NCBI GenBank assembly: GCA_023416335.1
Contig: JAEZHY010000115.1
Coordinates: 1-20,159 of the forward strand
Direction: 5' to 3'
Length of the DNA: 20,159 nucleotides
DNA from: Pseudomonadota bacterium
Lineage (GTDB): Bacteria > Desulfobacterota > Syntrophobacteria > Syntrophobacterales > Syntrophobacteraceae
The notes below the pieces were generated by a model. That model saw only the letters and a list, made by a program, of their open reading frames with translations. It did no database searches and had not been told where the DNA came from. Of this stretch, positions 9,669 through 17,323 are shown piece by piece (the first letter of the stretch is position 1; each line of letters begins with the position of its first letter). A program made the position numbers and the translations under genes.

Positions 9669-9682
9669 GGATCGGCCGATCC
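9669..9682. repeat. Perfect 14-bp palindrome before E3
   Basis: GGATCGGCCGATCC lies in the 84-base spacer between E2 and E3, and GATCGG occurs again about ten bases later. It could be a weak hairpin or a protein-binding site; nothing decides between them. Confidence 0.4.
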
Positions 9683-9726
9683 GTTTTGCAGATCGGCACT
9701 CCCTCCCGGAATTTTGGAGCAAAAAA

Positions 9727-11154
9727 ATGGTAATGGGTGAATTTACACAGGAAACCGATCTTCTCGTTATCGGAGCGGGCCCTGGCGGATACGCCGCCGC
9801 ATTTCGCGCCGCAGACCTCGGCCTGGATGTGACCATGGTCGAAATCGACCCGAGACCCGGCGGAGTCTGCCTCTTCAGAGGCTGCATTCCTTCAAAGACC
9901 TTGCTCTATGTAACCGAACTCATGTACGACGCAGCCCGTGCAAAGGATATGGGGATCACCTTTCCCGAACCGACACTCGATATCGACGCTCTGCGCAAGT
10001 GGAAGAACAGCGTGATCGACAAACTCGCCAACGGTCTCGTGGAGCTTACCAAGAGACGGGGTATCCTCTTTCTTCAGGGAAAAGCAGTTTTCGAAGACTC
10101 CAACCATGCCCGAATCCAGCAGGATTCCGGATCCAGTCGGGTCAGATTCAAACACGCGATAATTGCGACCGGATCTTCCACCAGGACGACCGCGGGAGCC
10201 GCTTTCAATCCCGGCGGCAGGATCATGGATTCAACCGGCGCACTGGAGCTTGCGGACATACCCGGACGGCTGCTCGTAGTCGGAGGAGGCTATGTCGGAC
10301 TGGAAATCGGCTCGGTCTATGCTTCGCTCGGCAGTCGCGTCACCCTTGTCGAATACAACGGCCACCTGATGCGCGGAATCGATGCCGACCTGGCCAAGCC
10401 GCTGCTCACCCGATTGGATAGCCTTTTCGAATCGATTCATTACTGTACAAAAGTCTCTTCCATGAAGGAAGATGCCGACGGGGTCGATGTGACCTTCGAC
10501 GGCGACATTCCGGAGAAGAACCAGCGCTTCGACCGTGTTCTCGTATCCATCGGCAGGTTGCCCAACTCCAAGGGCATCGGGCTCGAGAATACGAAAGTGC
10601 AGGTGGATGAGCGCGGATACATAACCATCGATGAGCAGCGGCGCACAAGCGATCCGAACATTTTTGCAATCGGAGATGTTGTTGGCGGCGCAATGCTTGC
10701 GCACAAGGCCATGCACGAGGGGAAGGTGGCAGCCGAGGTCGCTGCGGGAAAACCTTCCGCTTTCGATTACACGGTGGTCCCGGCCGTAGTATATACCGAT
10801 CCGCAGATCGCAGTCTGCGGCCTGAGCGAGGAGCAGGCAAAGAGCCGTAATCAGGCTGTCAAGGTTACGCGCTTTCCCTGGACTGCCTCCGGCCGCGCCG
10901 TATCGATGGGCGTATCAAAGGGAATGACGAAGATGATAATCGACCCCGAGTCCGAGCGGGTGCTCGGAGTCGGCATAGTGGGGCGAGAGGCGGGCGAGAT
11001 GATTTCCGAGGGAGTCCTGGCGATTGAAATGGGCGCGCTGGCGGAAGATCTTGCCCTGTCGATCCACCCGCATCCGACATTGTCGGAAGCCGAAGAGGAG
11101 GCCGCGGAAGCTTTCCTCGGCACGTCAACACATATACTTCCTCTTAAGAGATAG
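9727..11154 (+). CDS. lpdA: Dihydrolipoamide dehydrogenase, E3 component
   Basis: E3 reoxidises the dihydrolipoyl arm of E2 with FAD and passes electrons to NAD+. This 475-residue flavoprotein has the FAD Rossmann motif GAGPGG (16-21), the redox disulfide C48 and C53 in GGVCLFRGCIPSK, and a second nucleotide motif VVGGGYVGLE for NAD. The FAD-contacting IFAIGDV is present, and the C-terminal dimer-domain base is H449 in HPTLSE with its partner E454. GGAG lies seven bases before the ATG; a second in-frame ATG at 9733 is possible. The usual motif is GGTCLNVGC, so the Phe-Arg between the cysteines is a small variation. It could also serve other 2-oxoacid or glycine cleavage complexes in the cell. 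Confidence 0.94.
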   Translation: MVMGEFTQETDLLVIGAGPGGYAAAFRAADLGLDVTMVEIDPRPGGVCLFRGCIPSKTLLYVTELMYDAARAKDMGITFPEPTLDIDALRKWKNSVIDKLANGLVELTKRRGILFLQGKAVFEDSNHARIQQDSGSSRVRFKHAIIATGSSTRTTAGAAFNPGGRIMDSTGALELADIPGRLLVVGGGYVGLEIGSVYASLGSRVTLVEYNGHLMRGIDADLAKPLLTRLDSLFESIHYCTKVSSMKEDADGVDVTFDGDIPEKNQRFDRVLVSIGRLPNSKGIGLENTKVQVDERGYITIDEQRRTSDPNIFAIGDVVGGAMLAHKAMHEGKVAAEVAAGKPSAFDYTVVPAVVYTDPQIAVCGLSEEQAKSRNQAVKVTRFPWTASGRAVSMGVSKGMTKMIIDPESERVLGVGIVGREAGEMISEGVLAIEMGALAEDLALSIHPHPTLSEAEEEAAEAFLGTSTHILPLKR

Positions 11155-11170
11155 GTTGCGCAGCCTGCTG

Positions 11171-11461
11171 ATGGACGAAGAAGAGATTATCCGTATTCCG
11201 ATTGAAGACTCAATCGACCTGCATACCTTCAGGCCCGGAGAGGTGAGGGACCTCCTGGACGACTATCTTCGGGAAGCTCACGAAAAGGGCTTCCGGGAGG
11301 TCCGGATCATCCACGGAAAAGGCTCCGGATCGCTTCGCCGCACTGTCGAAGCGATTCTTACACGCCATCCGCTGGTCGCATCGATCAGGGAAGCCGAACC
11401 GGACAGGGGAGCGTGGGGGGCGACAATTGCGGTGCTGAAGGCAAAAGACGGCGGAGGTTGA
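11171..11461 (+). CDS. Small stand-alone Smr-domain protein
   Basis: The 96-residue product is almost entirely one Smr (small MutS-related) domain: DLHTFRPGEV at residues 17-26, a helix with YLREAHEKGF, then VRIIHGKGSGSLR and a final GAWGATIAVL strand. Smr domains are nucleic-acid nicking or RNA-cleaving modules, found at the end of MutS2 or alone. The DLH and HGKG motifs are present. The ATG at 11171 starts 16 bases after the E3 stop. An in-frame TTG at 11156 is an alternative, and the much longer upstream frame overlapping E3 is not credible. No MutS part is present. Position suggests co-transcription with the dehydrogenase operon, but a functional link is unproven. Confidence 0.8.
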   Translation: MDEEEIIRIPIEDSIDLHTFRPGEVRDLLDDYLREAHEKGFREVRIIHGKGSGSLRRTVEAILTRHPLVASIREAEPDRGAWGATIAVLKAKDGGG

Positions 11462-11500
11462 ACCGATAGACAATCGAGAGCGCCTGCAAGAAATCCCGCC

Positions 11501-11649
11501 GGTTCCCAAGCTCCGGGGGCTGTTGCCCAAACGGAGACGAATTTCTTTATAGCCCATTTTGTGGCAAATTGCTCCATATCGTCATCCCGGCAGTGTACTT
11601 GAGCCGGGGACCAGAGTATTTAACATTTTGAATTCACGGGTAATCCGCC
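11501..11649 (-). repeat. Dispersed repeat R1, reverse partial composite copy
   Basis: Read on the minus strand, this begins GGCGGATTA, continues through GTGAATTC and ACTCTGG, and reaches the second hairpin (CCCGGC, GCCGGGATGACG in the other copies, here CCCCGGCTCAAG...CTGCCGGGATGACG). It then runs into module 2 with CGTTTGGGCAACAGCCCC and GCTTGGGAACC. Module order is the same as at 934-1143, but the left hairpin is absent. Confidence 0.6.
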
Positions 11650-11823
11650 AGCTCAACATCATCTCGGCCGCAAGTAAAACAGCGGTTTCACACTAAATTT
11701 ATGTGCCCCCAATATTTCCTCGAATCCCCTGCCAATGGTCTCATTAGACGTCTCACTCGTTACAGTATAGAAAGTAGTACTTCCTGCAGCCTTCAAACAT
11801 ATATGACAGCCTGAACATTGATA

Positions 11824-11853
11824 TTGACATCGTATTTCGGTTGGGATTATCTA
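11824..11853 (+). promoter_or_regulatory. Candidate sigma-70-like promoter
   Basis: TTGACA (11824-11829) is a perfect -35 box. About 18 bases further is TATCTA (11848-11853), a weak -10. It lies about 75 bases before the ATG of the downstream secreted protein, in AT-rich DNA. Confidence 0.35.
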
Positions 11854-11927
11854 TCTCCATAGGCAGTTAATCACATCACTCAATCAACAAAATCTATACC
11901 GGTAACGACGGAGGGAGGGCCCGATCG

Positions 11928-12929
11928 ATGTATCGCCTGATAATCGCTGTCGTTGGCATCTTAGTGACGGGGATGGGACTCCCCGAGCCGGGAGCGTCTG
12001 AAAGGCTGATTGGAAGAGGGTTGCCGGCTTATTCATCTTATTCCGCAGCAATAGACACCTTGTTGCTGGATGACAATGTCTATCATACGCCCGTTGTCAC
12101 ACCTAACCCACAGTCTCTTACCGTCGGTAGTTCAATTCCTGTTGCGAACCTTTTTAGCGCAGTGGATCCCCTCGGAAGCCCGATCGCCCAATACAAATTT
12201 TACGATCCGGCCGGAGGAGGCTCTATTAACCTCAACGGCGCAGTCAACCTTCTCGATATCACTCAACAGAACCAGGGTTATTACTGTATAAATGCCGCCG
12301 ACCTGCAAAAGGTCCGATACGTTTCGGGGAGCACACCCGGAACGGAAAACCTGACGATTTGGGCTGCAGGCATCGACCTTTCCTGGGGCATCTGCTCGGT
12401 AGCAGTCACGACCCAACAGGTCAATTTCATGGGAAGTTGGGCGGTAACCGGCCATGAAACCGCGTCTCTCACCGTCAATGGGTCAACTCAAACCGAACAG
12501 AACCAGGGCTCCGATACCTTCGTCCTTGGTTCCGACCACTCTTTTCGCAATATACAGGATTACGTCCTGACAGGCACATGGACCCAAACTCCAACTGTAG
12601 TTTCAATTGACGTCAAGCAAGCTTATAAGGATATGATTGCAAACGATTTGGCGGCACAGGGGATGTATGGTTATCTCACCATTTCAAGTTATAGCTTCCA
12701 GGGGGCAATTACGTCCGGAGTACTGAACCTGACCATGCACGTTACAGGGACAGTCACCGTTACATCTCCGGGATATGCCAGCGGTACTTTAGTATATGAT
12801 GCATCATTTTCGGGAACACGTTTGTCCGCGTCTGCAAACAGGATCGCCACTTCGGATAATTCAACTCGAAATGCAGGGATCGGAAGCGTGGTGAAATCCA
12901 TCTTTTCCAAAATGCCTGAGCATCCATAA
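11928..12929 (+). CDS. Secreted protein of unknown function with two beta-rich domains
   Basis: The 333-residue protein begins with a signal peptide (MYRLIIAVVGILVTGMG, likely cleaved near residue 23). Residues about 55-162 (SLTVGSSIPVANLFSAVDP, later AQYKFYDPAGG, NLTIWAAGIDLSWG) resemble, from memory, a repeated extracellular module of large RTX-like adhesins, in which a LF-x-x-x-D-x-x-G start is followed by a Y-x-F-x-D motif and a final DG-x-x-W-S-like end. Residues about 166-300 (FMGSWAVTGHETASL, YVLTGTWTQ, TGTVTVTSPGYASGTL) look like a separate barrel or sandwich of short Gly/Trp-containing strands. No enzyme motif, anchor or sorting signal was seen. A strong GGAGGGAGGG lies eight bases before the ATG. 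It converges with the next gene. Function unknown. Confidence 0.75.
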   Translation: MYRLIIAVVGILVTGMGLPEPGASERLIGRGLPAYSSYSAAIDTLLLDDNVYHTPVVTPNPQSLTVGSSIPVANLFSAVDPLGSPIAQYKFYDPAGGGSINLNGAVNLLDITQQNQGYYCINAADLQKVRYVSGSTPGTENLTIWAAGIDLSWGICSVAVTTQQVNFMGSWAVTGHETASLTVNGSTQTEQNQGSDTFVLGSDHSFRNIQDYVLTGTWTQTPTVVSIDVKQAYKDMIANDLAAQGMYGYLTISSYSFQGAITSGVLNLTMHVTGTVTVTSPGYASGTLVYDASFSGTRLSASANRIATSDNSTRNAGIGSVVKSIFSKMPEHP

Positions 12930-13038
12930 ACGGCCCGTCCGAGCCGGAAGCGCAACCAGCAAATACAAATTCGCTCCCGGGAACGGCTCAAAAAGCACCA
13001 GCCCCTTACAGGTCTTTGAGAGCGCGCTTCTATCTCCG

Positions 13039-14253
13039 CTACTCGGTAGACGCCCTCGGTGCATCGTAGAGAATCGAGCCACCGGTGTAAGCTCCAGCAC
13101 CGACGGGATTTTTTGCATAGATGCCCGAACCCGGCCTATGTTTTACAATCACGCCTAAGAATGCGGAATTTCTCGACGAATTCAGCGGGCCGATTCCAAT
13201 GACTGCATAGTAAGCCGACGCCAAACCCGGAATACCTGACGGCGCAGTCCAATATGGCGGAGTGTCCCGCCAGAAATCGTAGTAATGGTCGGTTTCACAG
13301 GCGGTGCTTTTGACAGCCGATACGCGAAGCCTCGCATTGTCCAACTCAGGGTCCATTCCATGCACGTTGAAATTCGCTCCTCCGTAAGCAGCAATCATCA
13401 GGCCCGTCCAGGGATCCACCGCCGGGGCTATCTCCTGCAGAAATTCGTCAAATGGCGGCATGACACATTTCCACGCATTGCCCATCTTTGTTCCGTTCTG
13501 GTCGAAGATTTCGAACAGCGCCTTTGTAAAGACACGTCCCCCGTCCTGCCTGAGGTCCTCATTGCAGGGAACCATGGTCAATCTGCTGCCGGGAGATCCA
13601 TCCGTGCCGGCAACCAGGGGCTGGTACTCTGTTGTGAGATATGCCGGACAGGCATCATATTCACCATTTTTACCGGAGAGCAGCAGTTTTCCGGGCTGTC
13701 CGACGGGCTGTCCCAATGCGACACCTCTCGCGATGAAATTCCATGACGGATACGCATACATGAAGTTTTCGTTCTCGATGATTTCCGCGGTACCGTACAG
13801 GTGGTTGAACGATATGGGAGCGCCGGAATCAGGGTGCACTGCAAAACACTTGAGTTCTCCAGTCGCGCGCTTCAGCGTTCCGGTATAGGGATTGATCTGG
13901 AACGGAGGCGGGAATGGAGCGACTTCGTTGAAGATGCGCCTGGAAGCGAGCCCCTCGCGCGCAGTGAACCATACCGTGTCGTTTGGGGGAAGGACGAAAT
14001 TGAAACCAGTCTTGTCCCACTCATAGTTTATCCAGAAACACGATACCGTGACCGCGGCCGGATAATCGTTCGAGATCCTTATGATGGTATCCATGTGTAC
14101 TCCAGGGGAGACTTCACGGATATCCACTTTCGGGAAGATGAGCAGGCTGCCTTTCTGTGTGGTGTTGGCAACATTTTGTGCCCCCAACACGGGTCCAGTC
14201 ACCCCGGCGAGCAAAAAGACCAAAGCCGACAACAAAATGAAAAAATTTTTCAT
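13039..14253 (-). CDS. Secreted protein of unknown function, conserved type
   Basis: The 404-residue product has a clear signal peptide (MKNFFILLSALVFLLAGVTG, cleavage likely after LGA at 24). The chosen ATG has AAGGAG about seven bases upstream, whereas the longer frame from 14325 adds a tail without signal character. The mature start NVANTTQKGSLLIFPKVD, followed by ISNDYPAAVTVSCFWINYEW, FVLPPNDTVWFTAREG and ATGELKCFAVHPDSG, matches a protein type I recall from Geobacter-like and other deltaproteobacterial genomes, never assigned a role. Six cysteines occur in the mature part (72, 136, 202, 230, 263, 319), consistent with export. No transmembrane anchor or catalytic motif is visible. It converges with the upstream secreted protein, 109 bases apart. 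Confidence 0.8.
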   Translation of the reverse strand: MKNFFILLSALVFLLAGVTGPVLGAQNVANTTQKGSLLIFPKVDIREVSPGVHMDTIIRISNDYPAAVTVSCFWINYEWDKTGFNFVLPPNDTVWFTAREGLASRRIFNEVAPFPPPFQINPYTGTLKRATGELKCFAVHPDSGAPISFNHLYGTAEIIENENFMYAYPSWNFIARGVALGQPVGQPGKLLLSGKNGEYDACPAYLTTEYQPLVAGTDGSPGSRLTMVPCNEDLRQDGGRVFTKALFEIFDQNGTKMGNAWKCVMPPFDEFLQEIAPAVDPWTGLMIAAYGGANFNVHGMDPELDNARLRVSAVKSTACETDHYYDFWRDTPPYWTAPSGIPGLASAYYAVIGIGPLNSSRNSAFLGVIVKHRPGSGIYAKNPVGAGAYTGGSILYDAPRASTE

Positions 14254-14446
14254 ACTTTGCTCCTTTTTGCCCTCGATTCTTGTGCCCTGAGTTGCCGTGT
14301 AAAATGCGGGCACAGGCTCGCACAACCGGCGTCCCGGTTGGACGGGATACCAGGGGCCGAGCTGATGAGCACTCTCAGAAGGCGCGTACGATTGATATTT
14401 CTGAGGTAAGAGAGATTTGGACTATGAATCAGCAATAAGCGAGTTT

Positions 14447-14492
14447 TATGCCGGCGAAAATGCATCGAAATATGTAGGTTTACGCCGGCATA
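14447..14492. repeat. Perfect 10-bp inverted repeat, 26-base loop
   Basis: TATGCCGGCG (14447-14456) pairs with CGCCGGCATA (14483-14492). The loop is AT-rich and includes ATGCAT. It lies about 200 bases before the secreted-protein gene on its coding strand, so it could be an operator or an RNA hairpin. Neither is proven. Confidence 0.45.
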
Positions 14493-14681
14493 CTGAGAAG
14501 CCTGAGGATGCTTTTGTCCTGTCCAGTGCAGGCTCCTGAATCGAAAGCCCTGATGGCTGCTCATATTCTCGGTAAGACACAATTATCTGAGGAATCTTTC
14601 TGAGTTGTCCTACAATATGCTCTCGTGAAATTCCGTATCGGCTGAATGATTCAGACCCCAAAAAAATCTATCGCCCCTCGT

Positions 14682-14720
14682 AAAATGAAGCCCCCACTTT
14701 CGCAGAAAGCGTGGGCTTCA
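14682..14720 (-). terminator. Intrinsic terminator of the hemerythrin gene
   Basis: On the minus strand TGAAGCCC-A-CGCTTTC pairs with GAAAGTG-G-GGGCTTCA around a three-base loop. The stem has 15 of 16 positions paired with one mismatch and one G-U. TTTTA follows directly, and a longer T run occurs about 20 bases on. It sits about 80 bases after the hemerythrin stop. Confidence 0.6.
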
Positions 14721-14801
14721 TGTGCACCTTTTTGAAGAGCCTCAATTTCCCGGGGTAACGGCAGGCTGAGTCTCATGTGCCGTCCCGCGAGAGCGCAAGG
14801 A

Positions 14802-15515
14802 TTACGCCTTTGGTGTGAATTGCGAAAGATCGTAAATCCCCAGCTTTTTCTCAATCTCAGCAACCTTGCCGACCATTTTCTCAAACCCTTCTTTGCCGAA
14901 CAGTTCCTGTTCCTTGTCTTCGAATCTGTCTCCCAGTTCATCGAATTCTTTCGGGGGGACGATTGTGCGAAAGGCGGGGAAAAGAACGGTGTCTTCCCTG
15001 GCGGCATGGGGCCGGTACATATTAATGAACTCTTTAACCGAAGATGAGAACTGTGCTTTGTCGTTGGAAGATGTGAGTTTTTCCGTCTTCGCGGATTCCA
15101 GAATACGGTCGGTCAGGCGTCTTCCCGCCTGGTGCTGGAAATAGAGCACTTTCACAAGATCCACAAGCTTTCCAGCCTTTTCAAACCTTGGAAAGAGTTC
15201 ATCTTCTTCGAGCTTTTCATGGTAGTCTTCAATGAAGCGGCGGATGATTCCGGCCGAGTCCTCGATCACTCCGGAAGGGATTTCCTTTCCTCCCTCGATT
15301 TGCCTAAGCGCTTCCTCATATATCAGGAGTATACGGCGCAAGACTCCGTGCTCGCGCATGAGGTCTTCTACGGGGTTCACTTCCGCTTCCTGATTTTCGG
15401 ATTCTTTCTTCTCGGCAGCAAAAGAATGATGAGGGATGAACGGCAGAGCGAAACCAACAACAAGGCTGCCGGTCATTCCAAGAAAACTGCGCCGGGGCAG
15501 GATATCATGATTCAT
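14802..15515 (-). CDS. Tat-exported hemerythrin-domain protein
   Basis: The chosen start gives 237 residues and has a strong AAAGGAGG upstream; the longer frame from 15716 adds 67 residues with no support. The N-terminus, PRRSFLGMTG then a hydrophobic stretch (18-33), is a twin-arginine signal, implying export after folding. Residues 48-190 form a four-helix hemerythrin-like HHE domain. Candidate di-iron ligands are H56 (MREHG), H99 and E103 (DYHEKLEED), H128 (YFQHQ), and H170 and E174 (RPHAARED). Such domains bind oxygen or nitric oxide at a di-iron centre, or store and sense iron. A periplasmic oxygen or NO scavenger in an anaerobe is plausible. It is a single gene with its own terminator; neighbours give no further clue. 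Confidence 0.87.
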   Translation of the reverse strand: MNHDILPRRSFLGMTGSLVVGFALPFIPHHSFAAEKKESENQEAEVNPVEDLMREHGVLRRILLIYEEALRQIEGGKEIPSGVIEDSAGIIRRFIEDYHEKLEEDELFPRFEKAGKLVDLVKVLYFQHQAGRRLTDRILESAKTEKLTSSNDKAQFSSSVKEFINMYRPHAAREDTVLFPAFRTIVPPKEFDELGDRFEDKEQELFGKEGFEKMVGKVAEIEKKLGIYDLSQFTPKA

Positions 15516-15764
15516 ATGCTCCTCCTTTGCAGGACTGGGTGCAGAGTACTTTTGCAGAGAATCATTCCAGGTTTTCCTTATTCGATGCCTCAGTCGAATC
15601 ATCACGCAAAGATTAAGCACTTCAAACCGTATCCGCCGGTAATCCCGTGTGCTCACTTTTCCTCTGTCCGTGCAAAGTACCCTGAAATTGACTTGGCTGA
15701 GCACGATGAAACTCAAAATTCAAATCCTGTAATGGAGCGGTTTGCCGACCGAGCCATTTCACGA

Positions 15765-15837
15765 CTCCCGGGCCGACACGGTCAGGAAACCGTGCCTCAA
15801 CACAAAGGGGTTGAAGTTTTCATTCTCGTTCAAACCG
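15765..15837 (+). repeat. Hairpin repeat R2, copy 1
   Basis: The core hairpin pairs CACGGT (15777-15782) with ACCGTG (15789-15794), followed by CCTCAACA, and the copy ends in CTCGTTCAAACCG. It aligns over its full length with 17101-17173 in the same orientation. A weak third fragment may lie near 737-760. Confidence 0.65.
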
Positions 15838-15982
15838 GGCCGGCGGCGTGGCGGCTTTGCTCTTATGAAGCCTCAGAACAGTGAATGGCGAGCGGCGTAG
15901 GCGACTTAAAGGCCTGCGGCGCCACACCCCTATTGAGAGATATATTCGAAGTGCCTGGCTGGAAGCAGGAACTTCCAAAACA

Positions 15983-16165
15983 GGGTTCCAAGGGAGAAGG
16001 GGCTGTTGCTCAAATCATAGCGGCAGCCTCGAATGACCCAGTATCGTCATTCCGGCCTTTCTCTTCGATCAGGACAAGCTCACACCGGAATCCAGGCTTC
16101 CAGGGCGAATTAATTGTGAATTCAAGACCTTTAAAAACTCTGGTTCCCGGCTCAAAAGCACCGCC
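15983..16165. repeat. Dispersed repeat R1, rearranged copy
   Basis: A module 2 remnant in reverse (GGTTCCAAGGG, GGGGCTGTTGCTCAAAT) is followed by module 1 in forward orientation: GTCATTCCGG at 16046, CTCTTCGATCAGGACAAG, CCGGAATCCAGG, then CTCTGGTTCCCGGC. The right hairpin lacks its second arm. The module order differs from the copy at 934-1143, so the parts can recombine. Confidence 0.6.
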
Positions 16166-16322
16166 GTCTCTCGCGATTCGTCCACTCCGGATTTTTGTCG
16201 GGTACTTCTCATCCCGTGTATGTCCTAATATAATTTTTGGTTCTTCGGACCAGTCGCGTGCTTCTTAATGTGCCGCTTCCGACCGATAAATCTGCAGAAA
16301 CCCTCTCGAAAGGAGCCTTTTC

Positions 16323-16985
16323 ATGGATACACAACAACCAAGAGGCGCAATTTTACAACGCGACAAGAAAACCTATGCGATCATCCCAAGGATGCCGCTA
16401 GGACTGGTGACTCCCGAGGAGTTGGAGAAAATCGGCCGGATCGCTAAGAAGCACCATATTCCGCTGCTCAAGATCGTATCCGGCCAGAGAATGGCATTAG
16501 TTGGCGTAAACGGAGAAGAGGTGGAGGAGATCTGGAACGAACTCGGAATGCAGCCCGCAAAGGGCGCCGGACCTTCCGTGCATTATGTCAAAGCCTGTCC
16601 GGGAAATGCCGTCTGCAGCTGTGGAGTTCGGGACTCGCTGGGTTTAGGCATGCAGCTGGAGAAGCTTTTCATTGGGCTGGACCTTCCCGCAAAGGTAAAA
16701 ATCGGAGTTTCCGGCTGTCCTATGACCTGTGCGGAGAGTTTCATCCGGGATATCGGAGTCCAGGCCTGGAAGAAGGGTTGGACCTTCATCTTCGGCGGAA
16801 ATTCAGGAGGGCATCCTCGAATCGGCGACGTACTGGCCCGAGAACTGACGACGGAGCAGGTGCTCGAACTGGCCCAAAGTTCGCTGGAGTATTACCTGGC
16901 CAATGGCAGAAAGCGCGAGAGGACAGCCCGGTTCGTCGAAAGGACCGGGATCGCTGCAATGAAGAAACATCTTGGGCTTGAATAG
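16323..16985 (+). CDS. Small siroheme/4Fe-4S reductase (assimilatory-type sulfite reductase-like)
   Basis: The 220-residue protein has one nitrite/sulfite reductase ferredoxin-like half-domain (residues 8-75) and one siroheme/4Fe-4S domain. The cluster motif is C92 and C98 (ACPGNAVC) with C132 and C136 (GCPMTC), the C-x5-C...C-x3-C arrangement; basic R103 and K125-K127 lie near by. The length matches the small low-spin 'assimilatory-type' siroheme protein known from Desulfovibrio, about half the size of standard sulfite or nitrite reductases. It could reduce sulfite or nitrite, or act in electron transfer; the physiological role of this group is unsettled. AAAGGAG lies about eight bases before the ATG. 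No electron donor or siroheme synthesis gene is adjacent, and repeat R2 lies on each side. Confidence 0.85.
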   Translation: MDTQQPRGAILQRDKKTYAIIPRMPLGLVTPEELEKIGRIAKKHHIPLLKIVSGQRMALVGVNGEEVEEIWNELGMQPAKGAGPSVHYVKACPGNAVCSCGVRDSLGLGMQLEKLFIGLDLPAKVKIGVSGCPMTCAESFIRDIGVQAWKKGWTFIFGGNSGGHPRIGDVLARELTTEQVLELAQSSLEYYLANGRKRERTARFVERTGIAAMKKHLGLE

Positions 16986-17100
16986 GAACAGAATACAGCT
17001 TTCCCTCAAATTCAATCCTCAAGTACATTCAGGAGAAGTACCAGCTCCCACGGGTGACTCGAACAACTTTATTTTGTCCGTGCCGGAGGCACCCTCCACG

Positions 17101-17173
17101 GTTCCCGGCCAGCACGGTCAGGAAACCGTGCCTCAACATATCGGGAGTGGAAGCTTTATCCTCGTTCAAACCG
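17101..17173 (+). repeat. Hairpin repeat R2, copy 2
   Basis: CACGGT (17113-17118) pairs with ACCGTG (17125-17130), then CCTCAACA and, further on, CTCGTTCAAACCG. It is a direct repeat of 15765-15837, and the siroheme reductase gene lies between the two. Confidence 0.65.
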
Positions 17174-17261
17174 CATCCGTCCCCTCGGATCAGGACACAT
17201 CGGGGTTTCGATTTCATTTCAGAAGGTTCAAAATCCATCCGGGAATGTGGGTGCTCCGCCG

Positions 17262-17291
17262 GATTCCGATTGATTCCGATTGATTCCGATT
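17262..17291. repeat. Tandem repeat, three perfect 10-bp units
   Basis: GATTCCGATT is repeated three times without error. It lies just beyond the stop codon of the minus-strand aldo/keto reductase remnant. Such arrays can change copy number. Confidence 0.75.
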
Positions 17292-17323
17292 CAAAAACGC
17301 CGCCGATCGACATGGTCTGGTCG

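Larger units (their letters stand above)
11462..11927. other. Intergenic region with a reverse repeat copy
   Basis: The first part carries repeat R1 in reverse orientation (11501-11649). The rest is more AT-rich and contains a perfect -35 box followed by a weak -10 upstream of the secreted protein gene. No intrinsic terminator for the dehydrogenase operon was recognised, unless the palindromic repeat itself fills that role. Confidence 0.55.
14254..14801. other. Intergenic region with hairpins
   Basis: No gene is convincing here; the short frames overlap on both strands and lack ribosome binding sites. It holds the leader of the secreted-protein gene, with a small hairpin (CAACCGG, CGTC, CCGGTTG at 14323-14340). 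It also holds a perfect 10-bp inverted repeat at 14447-14492 and the terminator of the hemerythrin gene at 14682-14720. Confidence 0.55.
15516..16322. other. Intergenic region with two repeat families
   Basis: About 800 bases without a convincing gene. It carries one copy of hairpin repeat R2 (15765-15837) and a damaged R1 copy (15983-16165). A long plus-strand frame at 15132-15884 mostly overlaps the hemerythrin gene in antisense and is rejected. The last 150 bases before the siroheme gene should contain its promoter, but I see no clear boxes. Confidence 0.55.
16986..17323. other. Intergenic region with repeat R2 and a short tandem repeat
   Basis: It holds the second R2 copy (17101-17173) and three perfect tandem copies of GATTCCGATT (17262-17291). 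A minus-strand frame of about 110 codons spans it, but its protein is made of repeat translation and overlaps the aldo/keto reductase remnant, so I do not call a gene. Confidence 0.5.

Noticed and set aside
14254..14325. Extended start for the secreted protein ending at 13039
   Set aside because: The signal peptide begins at 14253 with AAGGAG upstream.
15516..15716. Extended start for the hemerythrin protein
   Set aside because: It would bury the twin-arginine signal and ignore the strong AAAGGAGG before 15515.
15132..15884. Plus-strand frame of 250 codons
   Set aside because: About half lies antisense to the hemerythrin gene and the rest crosses repeat R2; no ribosome binding site or family motif.
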